DNA from: Gp7-AA10 sp035636095
GTDB lineage: Bacteria; Acidobacteriota; Thermoanaerobaculia; Gp7-AA8
Assembly (NCBI GenBank): GCA_035636095.1
Contig: DASPZU010000074.1
Coordinates: 1-31,871 of the forward strand
Direction: 5' to 3'
DNA length: 31,871 nucleotides
The notes beneath the pieces are model-generated. The model was given only the letters and a program-made list of their open reading frames with translations, was not told the origin of the DNA and searched no databases. Of the stretch, positions 6,907-15,720 are shown piece by piece. Positions within the stretch are counted from its first letter, which is position 1. Every line of letters begins with the position of its first letter. The position numbers were made by a program, and so were the translations under genes.

Positions 6907-8840
6907 AAAAGCCATTCACGCTCCTGCTCTTCGTCGCGTCGGTCGCAAGCGGCCAGGTGCAAACCGCAGATCTGCACTGGTTTCCTATCTTCCCTTCTGG
7001 TTTTCCTGTCCGTGCCGGACAACTGCTTTTCGTGCAGGCGGTGCTGAAAAATCTCGGGCCTGACTCCGCGATGAACGTCCTGGTGACGTTCGACACGGTT
7101 GCCGCCCTCCGCATGACTGCTCCGTCCGGGTTCACGTGCAACGGTTCCTCGACGCGATGCTCAACAAGCTCGATCGCAGCAGGAACCCAGGTTGTCTTCA
7201 ACTTCAATGTGCTGCCTCCGCCGGTGAACGGAACGGCGTCGGTCGTTCTGGTTGCCGCGTCGGATACGCCCGATCCATTTATGCCCGACAACACCGTCAG
7301 GACGTCATTCAACATCCGGACGAATCCCGACTTGAGGATCATGCCCGCCTATCTTCAGAGTCGTCTCGAGCCGTCGCAGAGTTTCCCGATCACAATCGAT
7401 GTCTCTAACGTCGGTTATGACACGGCGCACAACGTCACGGTTCGAGCCAATCTGACAAGTGGCGGACGTTTCGTTGAGGCCAAGGCGACGCCGGAGACAA
7501 CGTGCACGATCGACGGTTCGTCAGCCGTCTGTCGTGCCGACATGTTGAAGTCGCCCTATGGACTCTCGATCATCCTCACCGCTCGAGCTCCCGACAGACT
7601 CACTGGCGGTCGCGTCAAGTTCGATGCGGTCGCAAGCTCCGATGAAGTCGACTTCGATCCCTACGACAACGTGCAGCATCGCGAAGGCCGGTTGTATCGC
7701 CATCTGATTGTCTCGAACAGCGAGGATGAGGGATTCGGCTCTTTCCGGCAGGCGCTGCGCGACGTCAATGCATTCTGCGCCGACGACATCTGTCGCGTCG
7801 TGTTCGAGCTGCCCACGACCGGCAAGGTCACCATTCGTCCGCAGTCGCCGCTGCCGGCCGTCACGGCGCCGTACATCATCATCGATGGCCGGGTGCCCAA
7901 TACCGAAATCGAGCTGAATGGAGGTCTGCTCGAAACGGGCGACGGGCTGCAACTTCTGACGCGCTGCGATGCCTCCGTGCTCGGTCTGACCATCGATGGT
8001 TTTCCCGGCGCGGGAATCGTGATCGGCGGCGGCGCCTCGGTCTGCCGCGAAACGGGCGACCTGGCTGCCATCCGAGAGGTGAAGAACAACAAGATCGCCT
8101 CCAACGGGCGAGGCATCGTCATCGGCATGATACCGGTGACGGCCTTTTTCTGGCGCGACACGGTCGTCGCGAACAACACCATCAGCGACAACCGCTTCAG
8201 CGGCATTTTCGTCTCCTCCGGAGGCGCCCTGGTCATCGAAGAAAACAGCATCCGGAACAACGGTCGCAGCGGCATCTACCTCGGCACCGTGAATGTCTCG
8301 GATGTCGGGGAAAATGTCATCGACGGCAACGCCGAATTCGGGATCGCGCTTCAACCGCAGGCGCACGTCTCGATGTACGGAAACTCGATCGTCAACAACG
8401 GATTGACGGCCATCGACGTCGGGCTCGATCTCGTCAATTCGAATGTTGCTGACGACAGAGGTCGCGCCCCGAATGCGCCGGTTCTCGCTTCGGCAAACTT
8501 TGATCCCGTCTTGCGACAGACCATCGTGCGAGGCCATGTGGACAGCGGGCCCCTTTCTTCCGGCTCGTTTCCACAGTGGTTCGTCACGGTTTATGGCAGC
8601 ACTTCGCTGAACGCGCGCGGCTTTGCGCAGAGCGAGCGACAGTTGAGCGGCGCTCTGGTCCCGGGCGGTCACGGCGACTTCCAAATCGCCGTCAATGGCG
8701 ACCTGACCGGACAATTCCTCAGCGCGACGCTGACGCGAAGCTCCTATATCGGCTTCGCGAAGCCGCCGGACGAGCTGTCGCACTACGACTACCTCAGCGA
8801 GACCTCCGAGCTCAGCAACGCCGTCGTGGTCGAGCGATAG
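6903..8840 (+). CDS. exported DUF11/CARDB-like plus beta-helix protein (second paralogue)
   Basis: 645 residues. A signal peptide MKKPFTLLLFVASVASGQ is followed by two Ig-like domains of the DUF11/CARDB type. The first has NLGPDSAMNVLVTF with a GFTCNG cysteine loop; the second has NVGYDTAHNVTVRANL. Then comes a beta-helix region homologous to the upstream gene (EGFGSFRQALRDVNAFC, NRFSGIFVSSG, NGRSGIYLG, NAEFGIALQPQ) and the same C-terminal domain ending in SELSNAVVVER. The pair evidently arose by duplication, this copy having one more Ig-like domain. The ATG overlaps the preceding stop (ATGA, 6903-6906). It is the last gene of the surface-glycan operon. Confidence 0.8.
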   Translation: MKKPFTLLLFVASVASGQVQTADLHWFPIFPSGFPVRAGQLLFVQAVLKNLGPDSAMNVLVTFDTVAALRMTAPSGFTCNGSSTRCSTSSIAAGTQVVFNFNVLPPPVNGTASVVLVAASDTPDPFMPDNTVRTSFNIRTNPDLRIMPAYLQSRLEPSQSFPITIDVSNVGYDTAHNVTVRANLTSGGRFVEAKATPETTCTIDGSSAVCRADMLKSPYGLSIILTARAPDRLTGGRVKFDAVASSDEVDFDPYDNVQHREGRLYRHLIVSNSEDEGFGSFRQALRDVNAFCADDICRVVFELPTTGKVTIRPQSPLPAVTAPYIIIDGRVPNTEIELNGGLLETGDGLQLLTRCDASVLGLTIDGFPGAGIVIGGGASVCRETGDLAAIREVKNNKIASNGRGIVIGMIPVTAFFWRDTVVANNTISDNRFSGIFVSSGGALVIEENSIRNNGRSGIYLGTVNVSDVGENVIDGNAEFGIALQPQAHVSMYGNSIVNNGLTAIDVGLDLVNSNVADDRGRAPNAPVLASANFDPVLRQTIVRGHVDSGPLSSGSFPQWFVTVYGSTSLNARGFAQSERQLSGALVPGGHGDFQIAVNGDLTGQFLSATLTRSSYIGFAKPPDELSHYDYLSETSELSNAVVVER

Positions 8841-8844
8841 CCCA

Positions 8845-8850
8845 TATAAT
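8845..8850 (+). promoter_or_regulatory. perfect TATAAT -10 box close to the dehydrogenase start
   Basis: TATAAT ends 11 bases before the ATG at 8862, so transcription would begin only a few bases before the start codon. There is no Shine-Dalgarno sequence between them. No good -35 hexamer is visible at 17 bases (GC-rich coding end of the previous gene). Confidence 0.5.
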
Positions 8851-8861
8851 CCGCGCCCGCC

Positions 8862-9911
8862 ATGGCGAAGAAAATCGCGGTCATTCCCGGCGATGGCATC
8901 GGTCCCGAGGTGATCGCGCAGGGGATGCGGGTGCTGGAGAGCGTGAACGCATCGCGCAAGCTCGGTCTGCAATTCGTTCAATTCGGATGGAATGCCGACG
9001 AGTTCCTGCGGACCGGCGTCTCCATTCCTCCCGGCGCGATGGATGACATCCGCAACAACTACGCCGCCGTCTACCTCGGTGCGTTCGGCGATCCGCGCAT
9101 CCCCGACATGAAGCACGCCGCCGACATCCTCCTGGGCATGCGCTTTCAGCTCGATCTGTACGTCAACTACCGGCCGGTGAAGCTGCTCAACGAGCGGCTC
9201 TCGCCGCTGAAGGACAAGAAGAAAATCGACTTCGTGATCTTTCGCGAGAATACCGAAGGCGCCTACGTCGGCATGGGCGGCAATTTCAAGAAGGGAACGC
9301 CGGAAGAGATCGCGGTGCAGGAGGACGTCTCCACGCGCAAAGGCGTCGAACGCATCATCCGATATGCCTTCGAGTTCGCGAAGCGCAACGGCCGCAAATC
9401 GGTGTGCATGGCCGACAAGAACAACGTCATGCGCTTCGGCGGCGACTTATGGCTGCGCACTTTCGAGGAAGTCGCGAAAGAGTACGCCGGCATCGAACAC
9501 TTCCACATGTTCGTCGACGCGCTGGCCATGCAGATGGTCCGCGCGCCGGAGATGTTCGACGTGATTGTGACCAACAATATGTTCGGCGACATCGTCACCG
9601 ACCTCGGCGCGGCGCTGCAGGGCGGGCTGGGGGTGGCGGCATCCGGCAATATCAATCCCGGGAAAGTCTCGCTCTTCGAGCCGATTCACGGCAGCGCGCC
9701 GAAATACGCCAAGCAGGATGTCGCCAATCCGATCGGCGCCATCCTCACCGCCGCCATGATGCTCGAATACCTCGGTCACGCCGGCGAAGCAAAAGCGATC
9801 GAGGCCGCGGTCGTGGCGGCAGTCGATGCAGGCGAAACCACGAAGGACCTCGGCGGAGCGTTAGGTACCAGGGCCGCAGGAGAAGCTGTGCTCCGTCGCC
9901 TCGCGCTTTAG
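8862..9911 (+). CDS. isocitrate/isopropylmalate dehydrogenase family protein (LeuB-like)
   Basis: 349 residues, full length for the beta-decarboxylating dehydrogenases, which oxidise and decarboxylate a 2-hydroxy acid with NAD(P). It starts KKIAVIPGDGIGPEVIAQG. It has FRENTEGAYVG near residue 130, the substrate- and Mg-binding segment VTNNMFGDIVTDLGAALQGG near 235, and FEPIHGSAPKYA for the cofactor. Bona fide LeuB proteins often read ELTGG at the substrate loop; ENTEGAY is more like tartrate, homoisocitrate or isocitrate enzymes. The exact substrate is therefore open, although many environmental proteins annotated as 3-isopropylmalate dehydrogenase have this form. No leucine genes adjoin it. 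It is separated from speD by only 23 bases. Confidence 0.8.
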   Translation: MAKKIAVIPGDGIGPEVIAQGMRVLESVNASRKLGLQFVQFGWNADEFLRTGVSIPPGAMDDIRNNYAAVYLGAFGDPRIPDMKHAADILLGMRFQLDLYVNYRPVKLLNERLSPLKDKKKIDFVIFRENTEGAYVGMGGNFKKGTPEEIAVQEDVSTRKGVERIIRYAFEFAKRNGRKSVCMADKNNVMRFGGDLWLRTFEEVAKEYAGIEHFHMFVDALAMQMVRAPEMFDVIVTNNMFGDIVTDLGAALQGGLGVAASGNINPGKVSLFEPIHGSAPKYAKQDVANPIGAILTAAMMLEYLGHAGEAKAIEAAVVAAVDAGETTKDLGGALGTRAAGEAVLRRLAL

Positions 9912-9917
9912 TACAAT
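9912..9917 (+). promoter_or_regulatory. TACAAT -10-like box before speD
   Basis: TACAAT followed by CCCCGCC lies 17 bases before the ATG at 9935. It resembles the boxes before 8862 (TATAATCCGCGCC) and at 28537 (TAGAATCCCGCC), suggesting an own promoter for the polyamine cluster. The -35 region is not recognisable. Confidence 0.4.
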
Positions 9918-9934
9918 CCCCGCCACTCGGCTCT

Positions 9935-10297
9935 ATGGAAATCGGCGCGGAGTGGCTCGTCGACGCAACGGGTTGCCGTTCGGACGCACTCGTCAATCTG
10001 TCACTGTTGCGCGATCTGTTCGATCGCGTCATTTGCGATCTCGATCTTCACCCTCTCCACGAACCTGTCTGGCACGCCTTTCCCCCGCCCGGCGGCGTAA
10101 CGGGATTCGTCGTTCTGACCGAATCGCATCTTGCCTGCCACACTTATCCCGAGCACGGAGTGCTGACCGTCAATCTCTACTGCTGCCGTCCACGACCCGA
10201 TTGGCCATGGCGCGAGCGGCTCCGCGAAATGTTTGGAGCGACGAATGTCGAGGTTCGCTCGGTTGAGCGCCTGAAAGAGCTTGTGCCGTGGCAGTAG
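9935..10297 (+). CDS. speD: S-adenosylmethionine decarboxylase proenzyme (prokaryotic class 1B type)
   Basis: 120 residues from ATG 9935. This pyruvoyl enzyme decarboxylates SAM to give the aminopropyl donor for polyamines. The processing site is TESHLACHTYPEHG: self-cleavage would be between Glu63 and Ser64, Ser64 becoming the pyruvoyl group. His69 and a cysteine at 83/84 (LYCC) correspond to the processing His and catalytic Cys known in the Thermotoga enzyme. MEIGAEWLVDATGC is a typical start. The gene overlaps the DUF4178 gene by ten bases. With the spermidine synthase-like gene at 12614 it forms the two steps of aminopropyl transfer. Confidence 0.9.
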   Translation: MEIGAEWLVDATGCRSDALVNLSLLRDLFDRVICDLDLHPLHEPVWHAFPPPGGVTGFVVLTESHLACHTYPEHGVLTVNLYCCRPRPDWPWRERLREMFGATNVEVRSVERLKELVPWQ

Positions 10298-12210
10298 CAA
10301 ATTGTCCGGCCTGCGGCGGACGGATCGAATTCGCGATCGGATCGTCAGTCGTGGTCGTGTGTGACCACTGCCATTCGGTGATCGCGCGAACGGATCGCGG
10401 TGTCGATGACCTCGGAAAAGTCGCTGCCATCATCGACACCGGCTCGCCTTTGCAACGCGGACTGGCCGGCAAATACCACGGCACGGGATTCCGATTAACG
10501 GGCAGAACGCAGATGCGGCATCAGGCTGGCGGCGTCTGGGATGAGTGGTACGCGGCATTCGACGACGGAAGATGGGGCTGGCTGGCGGAGGCGCAGGGGA
10601 AGTATTACGTCACATTCAAAATGCCGGCGCGCGATCTTCCATCGAAGGAAGAGATCGCAGTGGGCGCTCGAGTCGATGGCATGGTCGTCAGCGAGATCGG
10701 CACAGCGACTGTGATCTCCGGAGAAGGGGAGATTCCGTGGAAAGTGATTCCGGATAGCACGTATGCCTATGCCGATCTCTCCGGCGGGCAAGGCCATTTC
10801 GCCACCATCGACTACAGCGAGGAAGCTCCGCTGCTCTTCAAGGGACAGGAGACGACCCTTCCCGGCCTCGGCATCGCGATCGCGCCGGCGGCTGCCGAAA
10901 GAAAAGTAGGCGTCGCGAAGCTCTCGTGCTCGAAATGCGGCGGGCCGCTGCAACTCGTCGCTCCCGATCACGCGCAGCGCATCATCTGCCCGAACTGTGG
11001 CGCAGTTCACGATGTTGCCGAGGGAAACCTGCGTTATCTCGAGACGCTGGCGACTCACGGATGGAAACCGCCGATCGCGCTGGGAAGCCGCGGCACGGTT
11101 GCTGGCGACGCATACGTCGTCGCGGGCGCGATGCTGCGCAGCGTGACCTTCGATCAGAAGTACTACTGGACCGAATATCTCCTCTTCAATGCCGCCAAGG
11201 GATTTCGCTGGCTAGTTGACAGCGATCATCACTGGAGCTTCGTCGAGCCGATTGCCGCCGGCGACGTGATTGCGCAACCGGGATCGCCTGCGGTCACGTG
11301 GGACGGAAAGGTCTTCAGGATATTTCAGGACGCGCCGGCAACCGTCGAGCGTGTCCTGGGCGAGTTCTATTGGAAGGTAGCGGCCGGAGAGACCGTGCGC
11401 GCGATCGATTACATCGCGCCGCCGGAGGGAATCACAGTCGAAATCTCCGGCGAGGGACGCACCGCCGAGATGAATTTCTCGCACGGAACTTACTTGCCCG
11501 TTGACGATGTCGAAAAAGCGTTTGGCGTCAGCGGGCTGCCGCGGCCGACGACCATCGGCTGGCTCCAGCCGAATCCACACAGCGAACGCGTCGGACCACT
11601 GTGGGCGAAGTTCGCGATCGCGCTGCTCGTCCTCGCCATCGTGATCGGCATCGCCCGGAGCGGATCCGAGAGGTATAACGATCTGCTGACCTTCGCGACT
11701 GAGACGCCGCAGGGGCAGTGGGGCGCCTCGAGTCCAGGTCCAAGTCATGTGATCTTCACTGCGCCATTCGAGCTCGCGGGCGGACGCAATGTGCGCGTGG
11801 AAGGCTATTCCGAAGTCCAGAACGGGTGGGTGTACGTCGCCGGAGATCTGATCAACGCGCAGGGGATGATCGTCGATTCGTTCCAACTGCCGATCGAGTT
11901 TTACGAAGGCAACGATGGCGGTCATTGGAGCGAGGGCAGCCGGACGTCCACTGCACATCTCGCCGCCGTTCCGGCCGGGCGTTACACATTGCGGCTGGAG
12001 GGCGATTGGGACACCGCGAAGATCTCGGCTCCCAGAATCCTCGTGAAAATCGATCAGGGAGTATTTCGCTGGCCGCATTTTTGGCTGGCCTTTGCGCTCC
12101 TGACCATTCCGGCGATGTGGGCCGGCTTACGGTCGAACGCATTCGAAGGCAACCGGTGGGGGGACGCCATGTTCACGCAAAGCGGCCAACCGCGTGGCGG
12201 CAATGAGTGA
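10288..12210 (+). CDS. DUF4178 zinc-ribbon membrane protein
   Basis: 640 residues from a GTG that overlaps speD. Two zinc ribbons are visible: CPAC at 6-9 with CDHC at 25-28, and a second around 213-236 (CSKC, CPNC). Each precedes a beta-rich DUF4178 domain containing the pattern WDEWYAAFDDGRWGWLAEAQGKYY, repeated as YYWTEYLLFNAAKGFRWLVDSDHHW. After about residue 430 come a membrane helix (AKFAIALLVLAIVIGIA), an extracytoplasmic beta domain of about 130 residues and a second helix near 600 (FWLAFALLTIPAMWAGL). Function is unknown for the family; it recurs next to DUF350 and polyamine-synthase-like genes. The zinc ribbons suggest a cytoplasmic scaffold tied to the membrane. Confidence 0.85.
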   Translation: MAVANCPACGGRIEFAIGSSVVVVCDHCHSVIARTDRGVDDLGKVAAIIDTGSPLQRGLAGKYHGTGFRLTGRTQMRHQAGGVWDEWYAAFDDGRWGWLAEAQGKYYVTFKMPARDLPSKEEIAVGARVDGMVVSEIGTATVISGEGEIPWKVIPDSTYAYADLSGGQGHFATIDYSEEAPLLFKGQETTLPGLGIAIAPAAAERKVGVAKLSCSKCGGPLQLVAPDHAQRIICPNCGAVHDVAEGNLRYLETLATHGWKPPIALGSRGTVAGDAYVVAGAMLRSVTFDQKYYWTEYLLFNAAKGFRWLVDSDHHWSFVEPIAAGDVIAQPGSPAVTWDGKVFRIFQDAPATVERVLGEFYWKVAAGETVRAIDYIAPPEGITVEISGEGRTAEMNFSHGTYLPVDDVEKAFGVSGLPRPTTIGWLQPNPHSERVGPLWAKFAIALLVLAIVIGIARSGSERYNDLLTFATETPQGQWGASSPGPSHVIFTAPFELAGGRNVRVEGYSEVQNGWVYVAGDLINAQGMIVDSFQLPIEFYEGNDGGHWSEGSRTSTAHLAAVPAGRYTLRLEGDWDTAKISAPRILVKIDQGVFRWPHFWLAFALLTIPAMWAGLRSNAFEGNRWGDAMFTQSGQPRGGNE

Positions 12211-12219
12211 GAGCCTGAG

Positions 12220-12396
12220 ATGAGACGACTCTATCTCGCGTTTGGTCTTTTCATCCTCCTCGGATACAGCTACATGGCATGGCGCGGTGTGGAGATCCGG
12301 TTGCCGCGCCGCGCCTACTCGCCGCAGGGTCTGCGCTCGGCCGCACATGGCGGATACCGTTCGTTCTGGTTTGGCGGTTTTCACGGAGGGAAATGA
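12220..12396 (+). CDS. 58-residue single-span membrane peptide with Gly/aromatic tail
   Basis: ATG 12220 starts MRRLYLAFGLFILLGYSYMAW, one membrane helix with two arginines in front, followed by a basic stretch and a tail HGGYRSFWFGGFHGGK rich in glycine, histidine and aromatics. It sits between DUF4178 and DUF350. Its stop overlaps the DUF350 start as ATGA (12393-12396), and its start is nine bases after the DUF4178 stop, with GAG-rich sequence before it, so the spacing is that of a real operon member. I recognise no family. The tail could be a protein-protein contact, a metal site or a substrate for modification. Confidence 0.65.
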   Translation: MRRLYLAFGLFILLGYSYMAWRGVEIRLPRRAYSPQGLRSAAHGGYRSFWFGGFHGGK

Positions 12397-12614
12397 TGGA
12401 CTTCTCGCCAGCAATCAGAGTCTTCCTCAGCACCATGGGTTACACCGCATTCGGGTTGGTCGTTTTCGGCATCGCGTTTTGGATCATCGTCAAGATCACG
12501 CCGTTCTCAATTGTCAAGGAAATCCGAGATGATCAGAACACCTCGCTCGCGGTGCTGATCGGATCGGTGATTCTCGGCCTGGCGCTGATCATCTCGGCCG
12601 CGATTCACAGCTGA
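12393..12614 (+). CDS. DUF350 small membrane protein
   Basis: 73 residues with two membrane helices: GYTAFGLVVFGIAFWIIVKITPF and a C-terminal LAVLIGSVILGLALIISAAIHS. Between them lies KEIRDDQNTSLAV, a charged loop characteristic of DUF350 (YjfL family). Many members carry two such units; this one has a single unit. It is well preceded by GGAGGG and begins ATGATG; I use the first ATG, which overlaps the small peptide's stop. Its stop overlaps the next start as TGATG. DUF350 proteins are of unknown function but often occur with polyamine-synthase and DUF4178 genes. Confidence 0.85.
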   Translation: MMDFSPAIRVFLSTMGYTAFGLVVFGIAFWIIVKITPFSIVKEIRDDQNTSLAVLIGSVILGLALIISAAIHS

Positions 12615-14119
12615 TGAACCGGGCGCCACTGCTGTTTCTCAACGTCCTGGTGATCGCAGCTTGTGGCCTGGTGTACGAGCTGCTGGCCGGGACGGTCGCC
12701 AGCTACGTGATCGGCGATTCGGTGACGCAGTTTTCGCTGATCATCGGCCTCTATTTGTCGGCACTCGGGGTCGGCGCCTGGATTTCACGATATATCGATC
12801 GCGATCTCGCGGCGCGTTTCGTCGAAGTCGAGCTGGCAGTCGCCTTGATCGGCGGCCTTTCGGCGCCGCTTCTTTTCTTTGGATTTGCGCGACTGCAATG
12901 GTTCCGGCTCTTCCTCTTCCTGGTGGTCTTCGTTATCGGCGTGCTGGTCGGGCTGGAGTTGCCGATTCTCATGCGCATCCTGAAAGAGCATCTCGATTTC
13001 AAGGAGCTGGTCTCGCGCGTGCTGAGCTTCGATTACCTCGGCTCGCTCATTGCGGCTGTGCTCTTCCCGCTGGTTCTGGTGCCTCGAATCGGGTTGGTGC
13101 GGACGTCGGTGGTATTCGGCTTCCTCAACGGCTGCGTCGGTTTGTACGCGACATATCTGCTCGCGCCGCTGATTCGGCGCGGGCTTGTCGGGCTGCGGGC
13201 CCGCGCCGGCGTCGTGCTGGTGATCCTGACCGTGGCGTTCATTCAAGCGAATCGGTTGACGTCGCTGGCCGAAGATGAGCTCTTCGCAGACGAGGTCGTC
13301 TACGCCACCAGCTCGCCGTATCAGCGGATCGTCATTACGAGTGGAAAATCAGGGTTTCATCTCTTCCTGAATGGAAGTCTGCAGTTCGCATCTGCAGATG
13401 AATATCGCTATCACGAGGCGCTCGTGCATCCCGCCATGGCCGCTGCCGCCACGCCGCCCCGCCGTGTGCTGATCCTTGGGGGCGGCGACGGGCTGGCTCT
13501 GCGAGAGGTCTTGCGCTACTCGGATGTGCAGGGCGTGACGCTGGTCGATCTCGATCCGAAGATGACGGCTCTCTCGAAAGCGTTTCCGACGCTGGCAGAG
13601 CTCAATGGACACGCATTTCTGGATCGTCGTGTCAACGTGATCAACGAAGACGCGATGATCTGGCTCGAGCACACCCACGATCTCTTCGATGCCGCGATCG
13701 TCGATTTCCCCGATCCGAATTCGTTTGCGCTGGGCAAGCTTTACACCACGCGTTTCTATCGCCTGCTGCGCGATCACCTCACGCTGGAGGCGGCCGTGAC
13801 CGTGCAAAGCACGTCGCCGCTCTTCGCTCGCCGGTCATACTGGTGCATCATCCGCACCCTCGAGGCCGCCGGGTTTTTCGTGCGTCCCTATCACGCCACT
13901 GTTCCGTCATTCGGAGTCTGGGGCTTCGCGCTCGCGCGCAGGCAGCGATTTCCGATGCCGTCGCGAGTGATTCTGCCGCTGCGATCCCTCGATGAGAAAA
14001 CGCTGGCAGCGATGTTCGTGCTGCCGCCCGACATGGGTCCGCTCCCGGTCGAGATCAATCGCCTCGACAACCAGATGCTCGTCCGCTACTACGAAGAAGA
14101 GTGGAAAAAGTGGAGCTGA
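12614..14119 (+). CDS. membrane-fused spermidine synthase-like aminopropyltransferase
   Basis: 501 residues. The first 215 form about six or seven membrane helices (LLFLNVLVIAACGLVYELLAG, FLVVFVIGVLVGLELPILM, and others). The C-terminal part is a Rossmann methyltransferase-like polyamine synthase: RVLILGGGDGLALREVLRY (near 283) binds decarboxylated SAM, TLVDLDPKM is the acidic strand, and DAAIVDFPDPNS carries the aspartates expected for amine deprotonation. YHEALVHPA corresponds to the family's YHE/HP motif. It should transfer an aminopropyl group from the SpeD product to an amine. The membrane domain suggests an amine acceptor in, on or across the membrane. Start ATG overlaps the DUF350 stop. 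Confidence 0.85.
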   Translation: MNRAPLLFLNVLVIAACGLVYELLAGTVASYVIGDSVTQFSLIIGLYLSALGVGAWISRYIDRDLAARFVEVELAVALIGGLSAPLLFFGFARLQWFRLFLFLVVFVIGVLVGLELPILMRILKEHLDFKELVSRVLSFDYLGSLIAAVLFPLVLVPRIGLVRTSVVFGFLNGCVGLYATYLLAPLIRRGLVGLRARAGVVLVILTVAFIQANRLTSLAEDELFADEVVYATSSPYQRIVITSGKSGFHLFLNGSLQFASADEYRYHEALVHPAMAAAATPPRRVLILGGGDGLALREVLRYSDVQGVTLVDLDPKMTALSKAFPTLAELNGHAFLDRRVNVINEDAMIWLEHTHDLFDAAIVDFPDPNSFALGKLYTTRFYRLLRDHLTLEAAVTVQSTSPLFARRSYWCIIRTLEAAGFFVRPYHATVPSFGVWGFALARRQRFPMPSRVILPLRSLDEKTLAAMFVLPPDMGPLPVEINRLDNQMLVRYYEEEWKKWS

Positions 14120-15720
14120 GCCGGCGCGATCTGCTTACGGCGTTTCTTGGTGCACCGCTCGCGTCTCTGGCATGTCGAAATCGCGTTCGCACATCGCTGC
14201 CCCCCGGCGAGATTGTCGGCGCGTCCGATCGCGTCGGTCATCGTCTGCGGGAAGCTGTGCATGCGACTCCGTCGGACGATGCCTGGCAGCAGCACGATGT
14301 GGTGATCGTGGGCGCAGGAATGTCGGGTCTCGCGGCGGCGTGGCGGCTCGAGCACGCCCGCTTCCACGACTACCTGCTCCTGGAGCTGGAGCCCGTCGCG
14401 GGCGGGACTTCGCGATCCGGCGCGTCGCGGGTCAGCGCGTATCCATGGGGAGCGCACTACGTTCCTGCGCCGATGTCCGAAAATCGCGCCTTGATCCGTC
14501 TCCTCGGTGAAATGGGTGTGCTCGAAGGCGGCGTCGTGGCAGAGGAGCATCTCTGTCGCGATCCGCAGGAGCGCATTTTTTTTCGCGGTCGCTGGTACGA
14601 TGGCCTTTACCTTTATGCCGGAGCGGGCGCCGACGACCTTCGGCAACTGCGCGCGTTCGAAAGCGAAATCGCGAAATGGGTTGGATGGCGCGACGCTCGC
14701 GGGCGTCGCGCGTTCACCCTCCCCACCGCCGCCTGCTCGGATGACGCCGAGGTCATGGAGCTCGACCGCATGTCGATGCGCGCGTGGCTCGATCGACGCG
14801 GTTTCAATTCGCCGCGGCTCCGATGGCTGGTGGATTACGCCTGTCGCGATGACTACGGCGCGCGGCTCGACGACACCAGCGCCTGGGCCGGAGTCTTTTA
14901 CTTTGCCTCACGCGTTCCCGAGCCTGGACAAGAGAGTCTGCCGCTCATCACGTGGCCGGAAGGCAACGGCCGGATCGCCGCGCACTTGTCGCGGGCCGCT
15001 CGCGGCCGCATCGAAACCGGCTGGCTGGTCGCGAATGTCGTCCCCACGCCCGGCGGCGTCGACGTCATCGCCGAATCAGGCGATGGCCGCCATTTGCGCG
15101 GCATTCACGCAAAGCGCGTGATCTTCGCGGCGCCGCAATTCGTGGCCGCGCGTGTGATCGCGCCATATCGCGAGGAGGTGCCGGCGCACGTGCGTGAATT
15201 CACGTACGGATCGTGGCTGGTGGCGAATCTCACGCTGCGCGATCGGCCGCGATCGAGCACCTTTCCTCTGGCGTGGGACAACGTTCTGTACGAGAGTCCA
15301 TCGCTCGGCTATGTCGTCGCGACGCATCAGAGCGGCATCGACTACGGCGCGACCGTGCTGACCTATTACTACGCCCTCTGCGATGCCGATCCGCGAGCGT
15401 CGCGCCAACGGTTGTTGTCGGCGAATCGCGATGAATGGGCGGAAGTTGCGCTGGCCGATCTGTCGTCCGCACATCCGGAGATTCGCGAGATGACCGAGCG
15501 ACTCGATGTGATGCGATGGGGTCACGCCATGATTCGACCGCGCCCTGGATTGATCAGCGGACCGGCGCGGCAGGCCGCGCGCCAGGTCTATCGCAACATT
15601 CACTTCGCGCACTCGGATCTGAGCGGCGTCGCTTTGTTCGAGGAGGCGCTTTATCACGGCGTGCGTTCGGCGGAAGAAGTGCTCCGCGCCGGCGGACGAC
15701 CGGTCGAAACATTCCTATGA
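14101..15720 (+). CDS. Tat-exported FAD-dependent amine oxidase-like protein
   Basis: 539 residues from GTG 14101, with an alternative GTG at 14110. The N terminus ELSRRDLLTAFLGAPLASLA is a twin-arginine signal; a cysteine at 25 could be a weak lipid-attachment site. FAD binding is shown by DVVIVGAGMSGLAAAWRLE (around 65-83) and LLLELEPVAGGTSRSG, the GG doublet of the amine oxidase/phytoene desaturase superfamily. Near the end GVALFEEALYHGVRSAEEVL matches the usual FAD-closing motif. In this operon a polyamine is the most likely substrate, oxidised on the outer side of the membrane. It overlaps the synthase by 10-19 bases and the next gene by ATGA. Confidence 0.85.
   Translation: MEKVELSRRDLLTAFLGAPLASLACRNRVRTSLPPGEIVGASDRVGHRLREAVHATPSDDAWQQHDVVIVGAGMSGLAAAWRLEHARFHDYLLLELEPVAGGTSRSGASRVSAYPWGAHYVPAPMSENRALIRLLGEMGVLEGGVVAEEHLCRDPQERIFFRGRWYDGLYLYAGAGADDLRQLRAFESEIAKWVGWRDARGRRAFTLPTAACSDDAEVMELDRMSMRAWLDRRGFNSPRLRWLVDYACRDDYGARLDDTSAWAGVFYFASRVPEPGQESLPLITWPEGNGRIAAHLSRAARGRIETGWLVANVVPTPGGVDVIAESGDGRHLRGIHAKRVIFAAPQFVAARVIAPYREEVPAHVREFTYGSWLVANLTLRDRPRSSTFPLAWDNVLYESPSLGYVVATHQSGIDYGATVLTYYYALCDADPRASRQRLLSANRDEWAEVALADLSSAHPEIREMTERLDVMRWGHAMIRPRPGLISGPARQAARQVYRNIHFAHSDLSGVALFEEALYHGVRSAEEVLRAGGRPVETFL

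Noticed and set aside
7521..9116. 531-codon minus-strand open frame
   Set aside because: It crosses the end of the beta-helix gene and the start of the dehydrogenase, both well supported on the plus strand, and encodes no recognisable protein.
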